Shown here piece by piece: positions 42,704 to 50,751 of a stretch of 64,000 nt of DNA (within the stretch, counting starts at the first letter, position 1; every line of letters begins with the position of its first letter). The translations under genes were made by a program, and so were the position numbers. This DNA comes from Proteiniclasticum sediminis. Its GTDB lineage: Bacteria; Bacillota; Clostridia; Clostridiales; Clostridiaceae. Location: positions 1 through 64,000 of the forward strand of contig NZ_JAGSCS010000007.1 in NCBI RefSeq assembly GCF_018128025.1, in the 5' to 3' direction. The notes under the pieces are model-generated. The model did not search any database, was not told the origin of the DNA, and was given only the letters and a program-made list of their open reading frames with translations.

Positions 42704-45061
42704 ATGGAAGGACAGGAAAAACGAGAACTGCTGCTGGAGGGCCTCTCCTGCGCCCAGTGCTCTGCAAAAATTGAAGCAGAAACCAATGCCTTGGAGGGCG
42801 TCACCGCCCGGATGAATTTTGCCACCCAGACCCTGCAGCTGGAATACCCCCGGGCGAAGAATGGGGAAGACGTGGTGGAGAAGGTGCGTAAAATTGCCCT
42901 CGCCCATGAACCGGATCTCCTTATCCGGGAAAAATCACCCCGGCAGGAGACGACGGAAACCTTTATCCTGGAAGGGTTAGGCTGCGCCAACTGCGCCATG
43001 AAGATGGAGGATCGCATTGGCCGTCTCTCCGGCATCGGGTCGGTATCCATTGATTTTGCCACTCGGAAGATGAAGGTCACGCCCTCGGCGGGAACCTTAT
43101 CTCGGCAGACCCTGGAAGAGATGCAAGGAATCATCACCGACTTGGAACCGGAAACAAAGATCCTGTCGGAGGAAAGTTCCCTGGACGAGAGGCGCCAGCC
43201 GGAGAAGGACCATAGCGTCCGGAAAGATGTCCTGCTCATCCTTCTTTCGGGATTCATTCTTCTGGGAGCCTCCTATGTCCCCATGAACGAAACGCTGAAG
43301 CTTGGCCTCTTCCTTTTATCCTATCTCCTGGTGGGAGGAGAAATTCTTCTCCGGGCTGGACGCAATCTGGTACGGGGACAGGTCTTTGACGAGAATTTCC
43401 TCATGAGCGTAGCCACCATGGGCGCATTCCTTGTGGGGGAATACCCCGAAGGGGTGGCGGTCATGCTCTTTTATCAGGTGGGGGAGCTCTTTCAGCACCT
43501 GGCCGTGGAACGCTCCCGAAAATCCATCGGCGATCTCATGGATATCCGCCCGGATTATGCGAATCTCCTCCAGGGAGAAGAGGTTCGGCGGGTTCTTCCC
43601 CAGGAAGTGCGGCCTGGCGATCTTCTAATGGTGAAGCCCGGAGAGCGTATTCCCTTGGATGGGGTCATCCTTTCCGGAACCTCCTCGGCAGATACCTCGG
43701 CCCTCACGGGCGAATCCCTGCCCCGGGATCTGGCGGTGGGAGACGAGGTCCTCAGCGGATTCATCAATCTCCAGGGGGTTCTCCGGATGAAGGTGGAGAA
43801 ACCCTACGGAGAGTCCACGGTGACGAAAATTCTTGAACTGGTGGAAAATGCGGCAGGCCGAAAAGCCCCCACGGAGAACTTCATCACGAAGTTTGCGCGG
43901 TACTACACCCCTGCGGTGGTGCTTAGCGCCCTAGCCATTGCTTTCCTGCCGCCTCTCCTCTTCCCGGGTGCGGAGCTTTCAGACTGGGGCTACCGAGCCC
44001 TGGTCTTCCTCGTCATCAGCTGCCCCTGCGCCCTGGTAGTTTCCATTCCTTTGTCCTTTTTCGGCGGTATCGGGGGAGCCTCTCGCCAGGGGATCCTGGT
44101 GAAGGGTAGCAATTACCTGGAAGCCTTGGCCCACCTCGACCAGGTGGTCTTCGACAAGACGGGAACCCTCACCCACGGAAAGTTCCAGGTGACCCAGGTG
44201 GTTCCAGCGCCCCACTTTAGCGCGGAAGAGCTCCTCCGGATCGCTGCCCATGTGGAAAGCCAGTCCAATCACCCCATTGCCATGTCCATTCTGAAAGCCT
44301 ATGGCCAGGATGTGGATCCTTCCAAAATCACCGCCTATGAGGAAATCGCCGGCTACGGCATCCGGGCCACCCTGGAAGAAGGGGAGGTTCTGGCGGGCAA
44401 TCACCGGTTCATGGTGAAGGAAAGCATTAACATGGATGACGCGAAGGTGCTGGGCACCGTGGTTCATCTTTCCGTCAATGGGCAATATGCCGGTCATCTC
44501 GTCATCGCCGATGAAGTGAAGAAGGATTCGGCGGAGGCCATCACCCAACTGAAAGCCTTGGGGATCCGAAAAACCGTCATGCTTACAGGGGATCGCCGAA
44601 GTGTGGGGGAAAAGGTCGGAGAGCTTTTAGGCCTCGATGAAATCCACACGGAGCTTCTTCCCGGGGACAAGGTGATGGCCCTGGAAAAGCTCATGGAAAA
44701 GAGCACCGCAGACACCCCCGTAGCCTTTGTGGGGGACGGCATCAACGATGCTCCGGTCCTGGCCCGATCCCATGTGGGGATCGCCATGGGTGGCCTGGGT
44801 TCCGATGCGGCCATTGAAGCCGCCGATGTGGTCATCATGTCCGATGAGCCGCTGAAGGTGGCCACGGCGGTGAAGATCGCCCGACGCACCCGACGCATCG
44901 TGTGGCAGAATATCGCCTTTGCCCTGGGGGTAAAAGGACTCTTTCTTCTCCTCGGCGCCCTGGGCTTTGCCACCATGTGGGAGGCCGTCTTTGCAGATGT
45001 GGGGGTCACAGTGCTGGCCGTACTGAACGCCATGCGGGCCATGAACACTAAGGGACTGTAA
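42704..45061 (+). CDS. cadA: Cd/Zn/Pb-translocating P1B-type ATPase
   Basis: The 785-residue efflux pump has two heavy-metal-binding HMA domains, with CAQC (near residue 17) and CANC (near 91). Eight membrane helices, the transport motif CPC (440-442), the phosphorylation motif DKTGTLTHG (Asp484), HP motif SNHPIAMSI and GDGINDAPVLARSHVGIAMG follow. ADVGVTVLAVLNAMRAM at the end carries the conserved Asp of Zn/Cd/Pb pumps. AGGAGG lies before the ATG, 11 bases after the repressor stop. It is an efflux resistance determinant in an operon with CadC. Confidence 0.93.
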   Translation: MEGQEKRELLLEGLSCAQCSAKIEAETNALEGVTARMNFATQTLQLEYPRAKNGEDVVEKVRKIALAHEPDLLIREKSPRQETTETFILEGLGCANCAMKMEDRIGRLSGIGSVSIDFATRKMKVTPSAGTLSRQTLEEMQGIITDLEPETKILSEESSLDERRQPEKDHSVRKDVLLILLSGFILLGASYVPMNETLKLGLFLLSYLLVGGEILLRAGRNLVRGQVFDENFLMSVATMGAFLVGEYPEGVAVMLFYQVGELFQHLAVERSRKSIGDLMDIRPDYANLLQGEEVRRVLPQEVRPGDLLMVKPGERIPLDGVILSGTSSADTSALTGESLPRDLAVGDEVLSGFINLQGVLRMKVEKPYGESTVTKILELVENAAGRKAPTENFITKFARYYTPAVVLSALAIAFLPPLLFPGAELSDWGYRALVFLVISCPCALVVSIPLSFFGGIGGASRQGILVKGSNYLEALAHLDQVVFDKTGTLTHGKFQVTQVVPAPHFSAEELLRIAAHVESQSNHPIAMSILKAYGQDVDPSKITAYEEIAGYGIRATLEEGEVLAGNHRFMVKESINMDDAKVLGTVVHLSVNGQYAGHLVIADEVKKDSAEAITQLKALGIRKTVMLTGDRRSVGEKVGELLGLDEIHTELLPGDKVMALEKLMEKSTADTPVAFVGDGINDAPVLARSHVGIAMGGLGSDAAIEAADVVIMSDEPLKVATAVKIARRTRRIVWQNIAFALGVKGLFLLLGALGFATMWEAVFADVGVTVLAVLNAMRAMNTKGL

Positions 45062-45067
45062 GAAAAT

Positions 45068-45119
45068 ATCCCCTGGATCCGGGTAGGCTATAGCAAGCCC
45101 AAGGTCCAGGGGATGTTTT
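45068..45119 (+). terminator. Terminator of the cad operon
   Basis: ATCCCCTGGA (45068-45077) and TCCAGGGGAT (45105-45114) pair perfectly. GTTTTG follows. Confidence 0.8.
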
Positions 45120-45121
45120 GG

Positions 45122-46240
45122 CTAATTAAAGTAGATTTCGCTGGGGATGATCTCCAGATAGTCTCGGGATACCGCGGGGACGAGGTAAATGCCATAGGTT
45201 TTCATTCCCGGATACTCGACTTCCTCGTCCAGCTCCACATAAAACTTGTAGACGGGCTGATGGTAGATGAGGAAGTCCGAAGTCTCATAGACCAGCTCAG
45301 CACCGATGATTTCCTCCGCCTCCAGCACCTCATCGTAGGGAACGGTGGTGAGATAGTTCCCGTGGAGGAGCTCCTGGCGGGCTTCATCCAGGGTGAGGAT
45401 GGGATAGTTTCCAAGAAGAACGGGAGGGGAGAGGTAGGGGAGCCAAAAAACCACCGTATTATCCTCGTGGAAGCTAGTATACACATGCTCCGCGGAGCTT
45501 TTCCACGCGTCCTCCTCGGGAGAGCCGGAAGCATCATAAATCCACCCATAAAGATGCGGGTCACCTTCAAAGGAATAAGACCGAAAGACTTCGGTCCCAA
45601 TTTCAGAAAAGGGAAAGAGATTCGGAAAGGCTTTTCCAAACTCCACCAGGGCCGCTGCAAAGGATTCTGGTGTCATGGGATCATTCTGAAAGGGATAGGG
45701 GTAATCCAGGGTTACGGAGGTTTCGAGATAGTCCGTCAGGTACAAGGACCCTCCGTTGAAATTAAAGTGGGATAACTCCGGGATCAGTTCCTGACCAAGC
45801 CTTTGGCCCAGGGAGGCCAATAGGGCTGAGCGCTTTTCCTCCGTGAAGAGCTCCTGGGGAGCGACTCGCGGTGTCTGAAAGAGTACGCGGAGGGGGTTTT
45901 CATAGACGGGCAGTGTGGCGGGAAGCTGATCCAGGGGCCAGAAGGAACTGAGCTGGAGCTCCTGGGGATCCCTCAGGAGAATGCCGGAGTATCCAGCACC
46001 TTCACTGAATAGAGCATAGGTGATTTTTTTCAGCGGTGCTGGTGAGGGTAGGGGATTTTCCCGGGGCAGCTGAGTGAAAAGGACAAGGGCCAAGAGGAGC
46101 ATGACCGCACCAAAAGCTGGCTTCCAGCGGTTTTTTGCGGCTTGAGGAGCGGTGTTCTCCAACCGTTCCTCAATTTCCTTTTTCCGCTGGGGATCCAGTC
46201 GAAGTTCCTCAAAGGCTTGGATCAGATTCTCTTTCTTCAT
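45122..46240 (-). CDS. Putative membrane regulator/anti-sigma-type protein downstream of an ECF sigma factor
   Basis: The 372-residue protein has a short cytoplasmic N-terminus (about 1-43), one membrane helix (PAFGAVMLLLALVLFTQL) and a long extracytoplasmic beta-rich part with many aromatic and acidic residues (for example YLTDYLETSVTLDYPYPF). I do not recognise a named domain. It overlaps the end of the sigma factor gene by about 30 bases, which is the usual place of an anti-sigma factor. The N-terminal region is small but could hold the sigma-binding segment. The ATG at 46240 has AGGAGG upstream. Confidence 0.65.
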   Translation of the reverse strand: MKKENLIQAFEELRLDPQRKKEIEERLENTAPQAAKNRWKPAFGAVMLLLALVLFTQLPRENPLPSPAPLKKITYALFSEGAGYSGILLRDPQELQLSSFWPLDQLPATLPVYENPLRVLFQTPRVAPQELFTEEKRSALLASLGQRLGQELIPELSHFNFNGGSLYLTDYLETSVTLDYPYPFQNDPMTPESFAAALVEFGKAFPNLFPFSEIGTEVFRSYSFEGDPHLYGWIYDASGSPEEDAWKSSAEHVYTSFHEDNTVVFWLPYLSPPVLLGNYPILTLDEARQELLHGNYLTTVPYDEVLEAEEIIGAELVYETSDFLIYHQPVYKFYVELDEEVEYPGMKTYGIYLVPAVSRDYLEIIPSEIYFN

Positions 46241-46709
46241 GGTCATCCTCCTCCAGCTGGAGTCTGAGAAGCTTCCGGGCCTTGGCCAGCCGGCTCCTCA
46301 GGGTCGATTCGTTGATGTGCAGCATGTCCGAGAGCTCCCTGGTGGTGTAGCCTTCGTAATAGTAGAGGTAAAGCAGCTGCCGGTGCCGTGGCGCCAGCCC
46401 CATGAGCTCCCGAAGGGTATCATCGGTGTCCGTGTTCTTTTTTGGGAGATCGTGAACATCCAGATCCGTGCGTTTTGCATGGAACCAGTATTTCAGGCTC
46501 CGTCGGCATTCATTGGTGGCCGTGATGACCAGCCACCCCTCTTCATGGGCAAGGTTCTCGAAGGGCTGCGTCCGGGAAAAGGCTTTGAGAAAAGTGTTGT
46601 GCAGCATGTCTTCCGCATCGCTGCGGTTGCCCATGAGGAGATAGCAGATCCGGTAAATCCGGTCTGCATGGGTTTCGTAGAGAGCTTGGCGGTCTGATGG
46701 GTGATCCAT
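46209..46709 (-). CDS. ECF-type RNA polymerase sigma factor
   Basis: The 166-residue sigma factor shows region 2 (LYETHADRIYRICYLLMGNRSDAEDMLHNTF) and region 4 (LMGLAPRHRQLLYLYYYEGYTTRELSDMLHINESTLRSRLAKARK). It lacks regions 1 and 3, as ECF sigmas do. It would direct polymerase to a specific set of stress promoters, controlled by the membrane protein encoded next. GGGGGG precedes the ATG. The target promoters and stimulus cannot be deduced from this window. Confidence 0.9.
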   Translation of the reverse strand: MDHPSDRQALYETHADRIYRICYLLMGNRSDAEDMLHNTFLKAFSRTQPFENLAHEEGWLVITATNECRRSLKYWFHAKRTDLDVHDLPKKNTDTDDTLRELMGLAPRHRQLLYLYYYEGYTTRELSDMLHINESTLRSRLAKARKLLRLQLEEDDHEERESDPSL

Positions 46710-46812
46710 GTTCTCGATTCCCCCCTTCTACTCCTTAAATCATTGAGGCAGGCTTTTTGTCCAAGGTTTGGAAAATATTATTTGGAAATCATAGGACCCT
46801 CTGAAGGCGAGA

Positions 46813-46845
46813 AAACACCGGATGATTCAAGCTCATCCGGTGTTT
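46813..46845 (-). terminator. Terminator of the phosphofructokinase gene
   Basis: AAACACCGGATGA (46813-46825) and TCATCCGGTGTTT (46833-46845) pair perfectly; the minus strand continues with TTTTC. Confidence 0.85.
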
Positions 46846-46858
46846 CGATCCCCAGCTC

Positions 46859-48076
46859 TTAGTCCCGGTGGAGAATTTTTTCCGCCTTTGGTGCCCGCAG
46901 CATGCTGGCAGAGGGCATATTGGAGCCCAGGAGGGGAGTGAGGTAGTATTTGAAGGCCTCCGTGACATTGTTGCCCTGGGCGTTGATGAACTCATCGGGC
47001 ATGTGCTTGGTTTTAGCGGCCACTTCCTTCAGGTTTGTCAGCTGGTAGTCCACGGAGTAGAAGCCCGTCCGGTGAATGGTGATGGAACCGTCGATGTTAT
47101 GCCAGATGGCATACTGGGCCGCTTTTTCGCCCACTTCCCGGGCTTCTCGCTGATCCACGTCGGAGACGCAGCCCAGGAAGGAGCGCTGGAGGTAGCCAAA
47201 GGTGTCGGAGCGGACCCGGCTGATCTTCAGCTGTTCCTTGATGTACTGGGTGAGAAGGTCCCCCAGGGCTCCGGTGCCGGAGAGGGAGACATTGCCGTGG
47301 GAATCCTTTTCCCGGGCGCCCAGTTTGGCCATGATCGGCACACCGAACTCATCCTGGATCCCTTCGGAGACGGCGATGACGCAGCGGCCATGCTGATCAT
47401 AGACCCTTTTCACATCCCGCAGGAAGTCTTCGGTTTTGAAGGCCCGTTCCGGCAGGTAGATCAGGTGGGGACCATCGTCGGGATACTTCTGGGCGATGGA
47501 GGAGGCTGCCGTCAAAAAGCCGGAATGACGGCCCATGACCACGCCCACGTGGACGCCGGGCAGGGCGCGGTTGTCCAGATTGAGGCCGATGAAACTCTGG
47601 GCTACAAACCGGGCGGCGGAGCCGTAGCCGGGGGTGTGGTCGTTCACCATGAGGTCATTGTCGATGGTTTTCGGAATATGGATGGCCCGGAACTCATAGT
47701 TGGAGCGTTCTGCCTCTTCGTTGACGATCCGCACCGTGTCCGCGGAATCATTGCCCCCGATGTAGAAGAAATACCGGACATCGTGGGCTTTGAAGACTTT
47801 GAAGATTTCCTGGCAGTAGGCTTCATCGGGCTTATCCCGGGTGGAGAAGAGGGCGGAGGAGGGGGTTACGGCCACTCGCTCCAGGTTATGGGTGGTTTCC
47901 TGGGTAAGGTCGAGGAAATCCTCATGGAGAATTCCGGAGACGCCGCCTAAAGCGCCATAGACTTTGGTGATCTGGGGGAACTTCCGGGACTCCAGCACCA
48001 CGCCCACCAGGGACTGATTGATGACTGCCGTGGGTCCGCCCCCTTGGGCCACCACGACTTTTCCTTCCAGTTTCAT
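46859..48076 (-). CDS. 6-phosphofructokinase, probably diphosphate-dependent
   Basis: This 405-residue phosphofructokinase phosphorylates fructose 6-phosphate in glycolysis. The donor-site signature GGNDS (107-111) has Asp where ATP-dependent enzymes have Gly, and PKTIDND (135-141) has Lys where they have Gly. Both are hallmarks of PPi-dependent enzymes. PPi-type PFKs spare ATP in fermenters and can run in reverse. A long C-terminal region with TFGYLQRSF and MPDEFIN completes the family. GGAAGG-like bases precede the ATG. Donor specificity is inferred from those two residues and not proven. Confidence 0.88.
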   Translation of the reverse strand: MKLEGKVVVAQGGGPTAVINQSLVGVVLESRKFPQITKVYGALGGVSGILHEDFLDLTQETTHNLERVAVTPSSALFSTRDKPDEAYCQEIFKVFKAHDVRYFFYIGGNDSADTVRIVNEEAERSNYEFRAIHIPKTIDNDLMVNDHTPGYGSAARFVAQSFIGLNLDNRALPGVHVGVVMGRHSGFLTAASSIAQKYPDDGPHLIYLPERAFKTEDFLRDVKRVYDQHGRCVIAVSEGIQDEFGVPIMAKLGAREKDSHGNVSLSGTGALGDLLTQYIKEQLKISRVRSDTFGYLQRSFLGCVSDVDQREAREVGEKAAQYAIWHNIDGSITIHRTGFYSVDYQLTNLKEVAAKTKHMPDEFINAQGNNVTEAFKYYLTPLLGSNMPSASMLRAPKAEKILHRD

Positions 48077-48228
48077 GATTACACCTTCCTCATTCTGGGG
48101 CTTGATCCAGGGGTCAAGACCTGCTAAAGTATAATTGTGTGAATTTTCTTATATTATAGCATATTCCATGCCGAAGAAAAATGGGAAAACTCCGAATTTT
48201 AGGGTTTTTTCCCCAAGAAGGAGCCGCC

Positions 48229-48819
48229 ATGAACGAAATATTGAGAACCCCTCGCCTGATCCTGCGGGAACTGACCTGGGTGGATCTGGAAGACCTGAAA
48301 GTGATCCATCAGGATGAAGAAACCATGACCGCCTATGCCCATGCCTTCAGCGACGAGGAGGTCCGGGCTTGGCTTTTGCGAAATCTGGAACGGTACGCCC
48401 AGGACGGCATCGGTCTCTGGGCGGTGATTCTCCGGGAAACGGGAGAGTTTGTGGGCGAAGTGGGACTCACCTGGCAAAAGGTGGAGGAAGAAACCCTCCT
48501 GGAGGTGGGATACTTGCTCAAAAGGTCCTGCTGGCATCAGGGATATGCCACGGAAGCTGCCAAAGGCTGTATGGCCTACGCTTTTCGGGTTTTGGGCGCT
48601 GATCGGGTGGTGTCCATCATCCGGGACACCAATACCGCGTCGCGGCAGGTGGCCCGAAGAAACGGCATGGCGGAGACGAAGACCTTCGTCAAACACTACT
48701 GGGGACAGGAGATGCCCCATGTTGTCTATGAGCTGACGCGAGCTGAGGCCGAGGAACGATTCGGAAGGGATTTCTTTCTCCCGGACCTCGACAGTACCCC
48801 GGGGGAAGGACTAGAATAA
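48229..48819 (+). CDS. GNAT acetyltransferase, RimJ/RimL type
   Basis: A 196-residue GNAT protein beginning TPRLILRELTWVDLEDL, the usual RimJ/L-like N-terminus, with acetyl-CoA-binding QGYATEAAKGCMAYAF and the later NTASRQVARRNGM. AAGGAG precedes the ATG at 48229; an in-frame ATG at 48181 lacks a site. These enzymes acetylate ribosomal protein N-termini or small molecules. The target is not known. It diverges from the phosphofructokinase gene. Confidence 0.87.
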   Translation: MNEILRTPRLILRELTWVDLEDLKVIHQDEETMTAYAHAFSDEEVRAWLLRNLERYAQDGIGLWAVILRETGEFVGEVGLTWQKVEEETLLEVGYLLKRSCWHQGYATEAAKGCMAYAFRVLGADRVVSIIRDTNTASRQVARRNGMAETKTFVKHYWGQEMPHVVYELTRAEAEERFGRDFFLPDLDSTPGEGLE

Positions 48820-48864
48820 AAGATAACAGGAACATTAGTCAATATCGGGAAAGGACGGATTATT

Positions 48865-49287
48865 ATGAGTAAGGAACTCGGCGGATTTTTTGGCTGGCTC
48901 ATCGTCATCAGCTACGGACTAACCCTTCTGAATTACGGCGTGAAGTTCATCAACCGGAAGTATGGGAAAGCGTTGGGGAAATACCCCTGGTTCAAGAAAT
49001 ACTTCCCAGGCCTCATGAAGTTTATCATTCAGAATCACCGGTATTTTGGGATGGCCACCGTGGTGGGTATCGTGGGTCACTTTCTCATTCAGTACAGCCG
49101 CTGGGGCTTCGTCATCAGCGGAGCGGTTCCGGCGGGGCTGATGCTCCTCCAGGGCTTCTTAGGCGCCTATGGCACCTATGTGAAGAAAAAGAAGCGGGGA
49201 CCCTGGCTGGTGGTTCACCGAACCCTGGCCGCCGTGCTTTTTGTCGCAGTGGTTTTCCATCTCCTCTATGTGAAGATCAATTACTAA
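48865..49287 (+). CDS. Four-helix membrane protein, probable bis-heme b-type cytochrome
   Basis: The 140-residue protein has four predicted membrane helices (about 8-27, 57-75, 82-104 and 117-136). Two helices each carry a pair of histidines 14 residues apart: His58/His72 in NHRYFG...VGH and His118/His132 in VHRTLA...FH. This His-x13-His pattern in two adjacent helices is how cytochrome b561 and ferric-reductase-like proteins hold two hemes across a membrane. No signal for a soluble domain is seen. It may transfer electrons across the membrane. The heme assignment rests on spacing alone. Confidence 0.6.
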   Translation: MSKELGGFFGWLIVISYGLTLLNYGVKFINRKYGKALGKYPWFKKYFPGLMKFIIQNHRYFGMATVVGIVGHFLIQYSRWGFVISGAVPAGLMLLQGFLGAYGTYVKKKKRGPWLVVHRTLAAVLFVAVVFHLLYVKINY

Positions 49288-49357
49288 TTCATTTCCACGA
49301 AAGAAGAATATTTCAAGGAGAAAGTGCGAAAAGGAATCTTTTTGCACCGAAGAGGCC

Positions 49358-50518
49358 ATGACCCTGACGCGAGGAGACCGCCTGCACTGGGGGCTAAAGC
49401 CCCTGGTCCGCTTATACCTGAATCAAAAATTTCATCTCCAGATTCTGGAGAATCCCCTGGAAAGCCTGGAAGGGCCCTATCTACTTCTGGGTCATCATGT
49501 GACGGCCTTTGATCCACTCATGGCCAATCTGCTCTCCGCCCGGCTCATTCGGTTTGTGGCCAGCGATGTCAATTATGATGCACCGGTGAAAAAGTTCTTC
49601 CTAGAGCATCTGGAAGCCATTCCCTTTTCCAAGAACCATGCAGACTCCAAAGCGGTGCGGCTTCTCCTGAAACATGTAGAAGCCGGGCATCCCGTGGGGC
49701 TGTATCCCGAGGGGGGAAGAAACTGGGATGGAGAAACGGAACGGCTCATCCCGTCCACGGCGAAACTGGTGAAGCTTTTGAAGGTGCCGGTGTACCAGAT
49801 CCGCTCCTTTGGCGGATACCTGAGCAAGCCCCGGTGGGCTTCCCATTTCCGAAAAGGAAAACTTCAGCTGGCGGTCCGAAAGATTCTCGATCCCGAGGAG
49901 ATCCGCATAAAGAGTGCGGAGGAGATCCGGATCCTTCTGGAGGAGGCTTTAGCCTACAATGAATATGACTGGCAGCGGAAGGCCCGGATCCCATTTTTGG
50001 GTAAGCAGCGGGCAGAACATATCCAGCGCCTTTTATATCTTTGTCCCCAGTGCGGAAGCTGGAATACCCAGAAATCCCAAGGGAATGCCTTTCAATGTAC
50101 AGCCTGCGGTCTACACCATGAGGTGGATGTTTATGGATTTCTTCAGGGCTCCGGGCCCTTCGCCGATGCGGCCGCCTGGAACCGATGGCAAAGAGTAGCT
50201 TTGGGGGATCTTTTAGAGAAGGGCTTTACCTTTGAAAATCCGGAACTATCCCTGGAAGTCATCCCTGAAGGACGCCCCCGGACGAAGGAAAAGATTACCC
50301 TCATTTTCCAGCGGGACCACCTTACCCTGAAAAGACCTTCCTCGGAGGAGATTCTTCGCTTTGAGGATTTAGGCAGCCTCAGCATCACCCTTCTCGATGT
50401 GGTGGAGTTCTATCAGGGGACCACCAAGTACCGGCTGGTGTTTGAACCGGAGAAACATATGTCGGTGAAACTCTTCTATGACCTGCTGGCCCTGCTCCTG
50501 ATGAAGGGAAGCGTGTAA
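49358..50518 (+). CDS. PlsC-type acyltransferase fused to a zinc ribbon
   Basis: The 386-residue protein begins with a lysophospholipid acyltransferase domain: HVTAFD (His47 to Asp52, the HX4D motif) and YPEGGRNWDG (116-125). After about residue 225 it has a zinc ribbon, CPQC and CTAC (Cys229, 232, 247, 250). A C-terminal beta-rich part of about 120 residues follows. The domain combination is unusual for a PlsC protein. The ribosome site before the ATG is weak. An SD-like AAGGAG with a GTG lies 34 bases upstream but in another frame, so the start is uncertain. It may acylate a membrane lipid precursor. It adjoins the heme-like protein gene. Confidence 0.75.
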   Translation: MTLTRGDRLHWGLKPLVRLYLNQKFHLQILENPLESLEGPYLLLGHHVTAFDPLMANLLSARLIRFVASDVNYDAPVKKFFLEHLEAIPFSKNHADSKAVRLLLKHVEAGHPVGLYPEGGRNWDGETERLIPSTAKLVKLLKVPVYQIRSFGGYLSKPRWASHFRKGKLQLAVRKILDPEEIRIKSAEEIRILLEEALAYNEYDWQRKARIPFLGKQRAEHIQRLLYLCPQCGSWNTQKSQGNAFQCTACGLHHEVDVYGFLQGSGPFADAAAWNRWQRVALGDLLEKGFTFENPELSLEVIPEGRPRTKEKITLIFQRDHLTLKRPSSEEILRFEDLGSLSITLLDVVEFYQGTTKYRLVFEPEKHMSVKLFYDLLALLLMKGSV

Positions 50519-50563
50519 ACGTTGTGTTTTCGCTGGATTTCCTTGTTATTTTTATGACAACTC

Positions 50564-50592
50564 TTGTATTTAAACGATTAATCAGGTAGACT
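50564..50592 (+). promoter_or_regulatory. Promoter of the Mn riboswitch transcript
   Basis: TTGTAT (50564-50569) and TAGACT (50587-50592) are 17 bases apart, so the transcript would start right at the 5' edge of the aptamer. Confidence 0.6.
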
Positions 50593-50598
50593 AAGCAA

Positions 50599-50697
50599 GT
50601 ATTAGGGAGTAGCTTACCCCATTTGCATGGGGCTTGAATAATCGTCATGACGATGAAAATCCGGTTATTCATTCAGCAATGATAGCGAGACTTTTAC
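50599..50697 (+). promoter_or_regulatory. yybP-ykoY (Mn2+) riboswitch
   Basis: The conserved core elements of the class are present in order: GGGAGTAGC (50605-50613), the stem CCCC/GGGG (50617-50632), the hairpin ATCGTCATGACGAT (50641-50654), ATCCGG (50659-50664), and GCGAGAC (50685-50691). This matches the E. coli alx leader pattern of GGGGAGUAG...GCAAGAC. A P1 stem GTA..AG/CT..TAC closes it. Its 3' strand is shared with the terminator, so Mn2+ binding should allow read-through into the permease gene. Confidence 0.88.
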
Positions 50698-50725
50698 CTT
50701 TCAAGGTAAAAGTCTTTATTTTTTT
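50688..50725 (+). terminator. Expression-platform terminator of the Mn riboswitch
   Basis: AGACTTTTACC (50688-50698) and GGTAAAAGTCT (50705-50715), followed by TTTATTTTTTT. The 5' arm overlaps the last aptamer bases GAC, so aptamer and terminator are mutually exclusive. Confidence 0.88.
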
Positions 50726-50751
50726 ATTCGACACAAAAAGGGGAGTATTTG

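Noticed and set aside
46868-47950. 360-codon frame opposite phosphofructokinase
   Set aside because: Shadow of a highly conserved gene; no supporting start signal.
49324-49512. GTG-started 62-codon ORF with AAGGAG before the PlsC-type gene
   Set aside because: Its frame runs into the acyltransferase gene with no conserved content; the good ribosome site is noted, but I do not call a gene.
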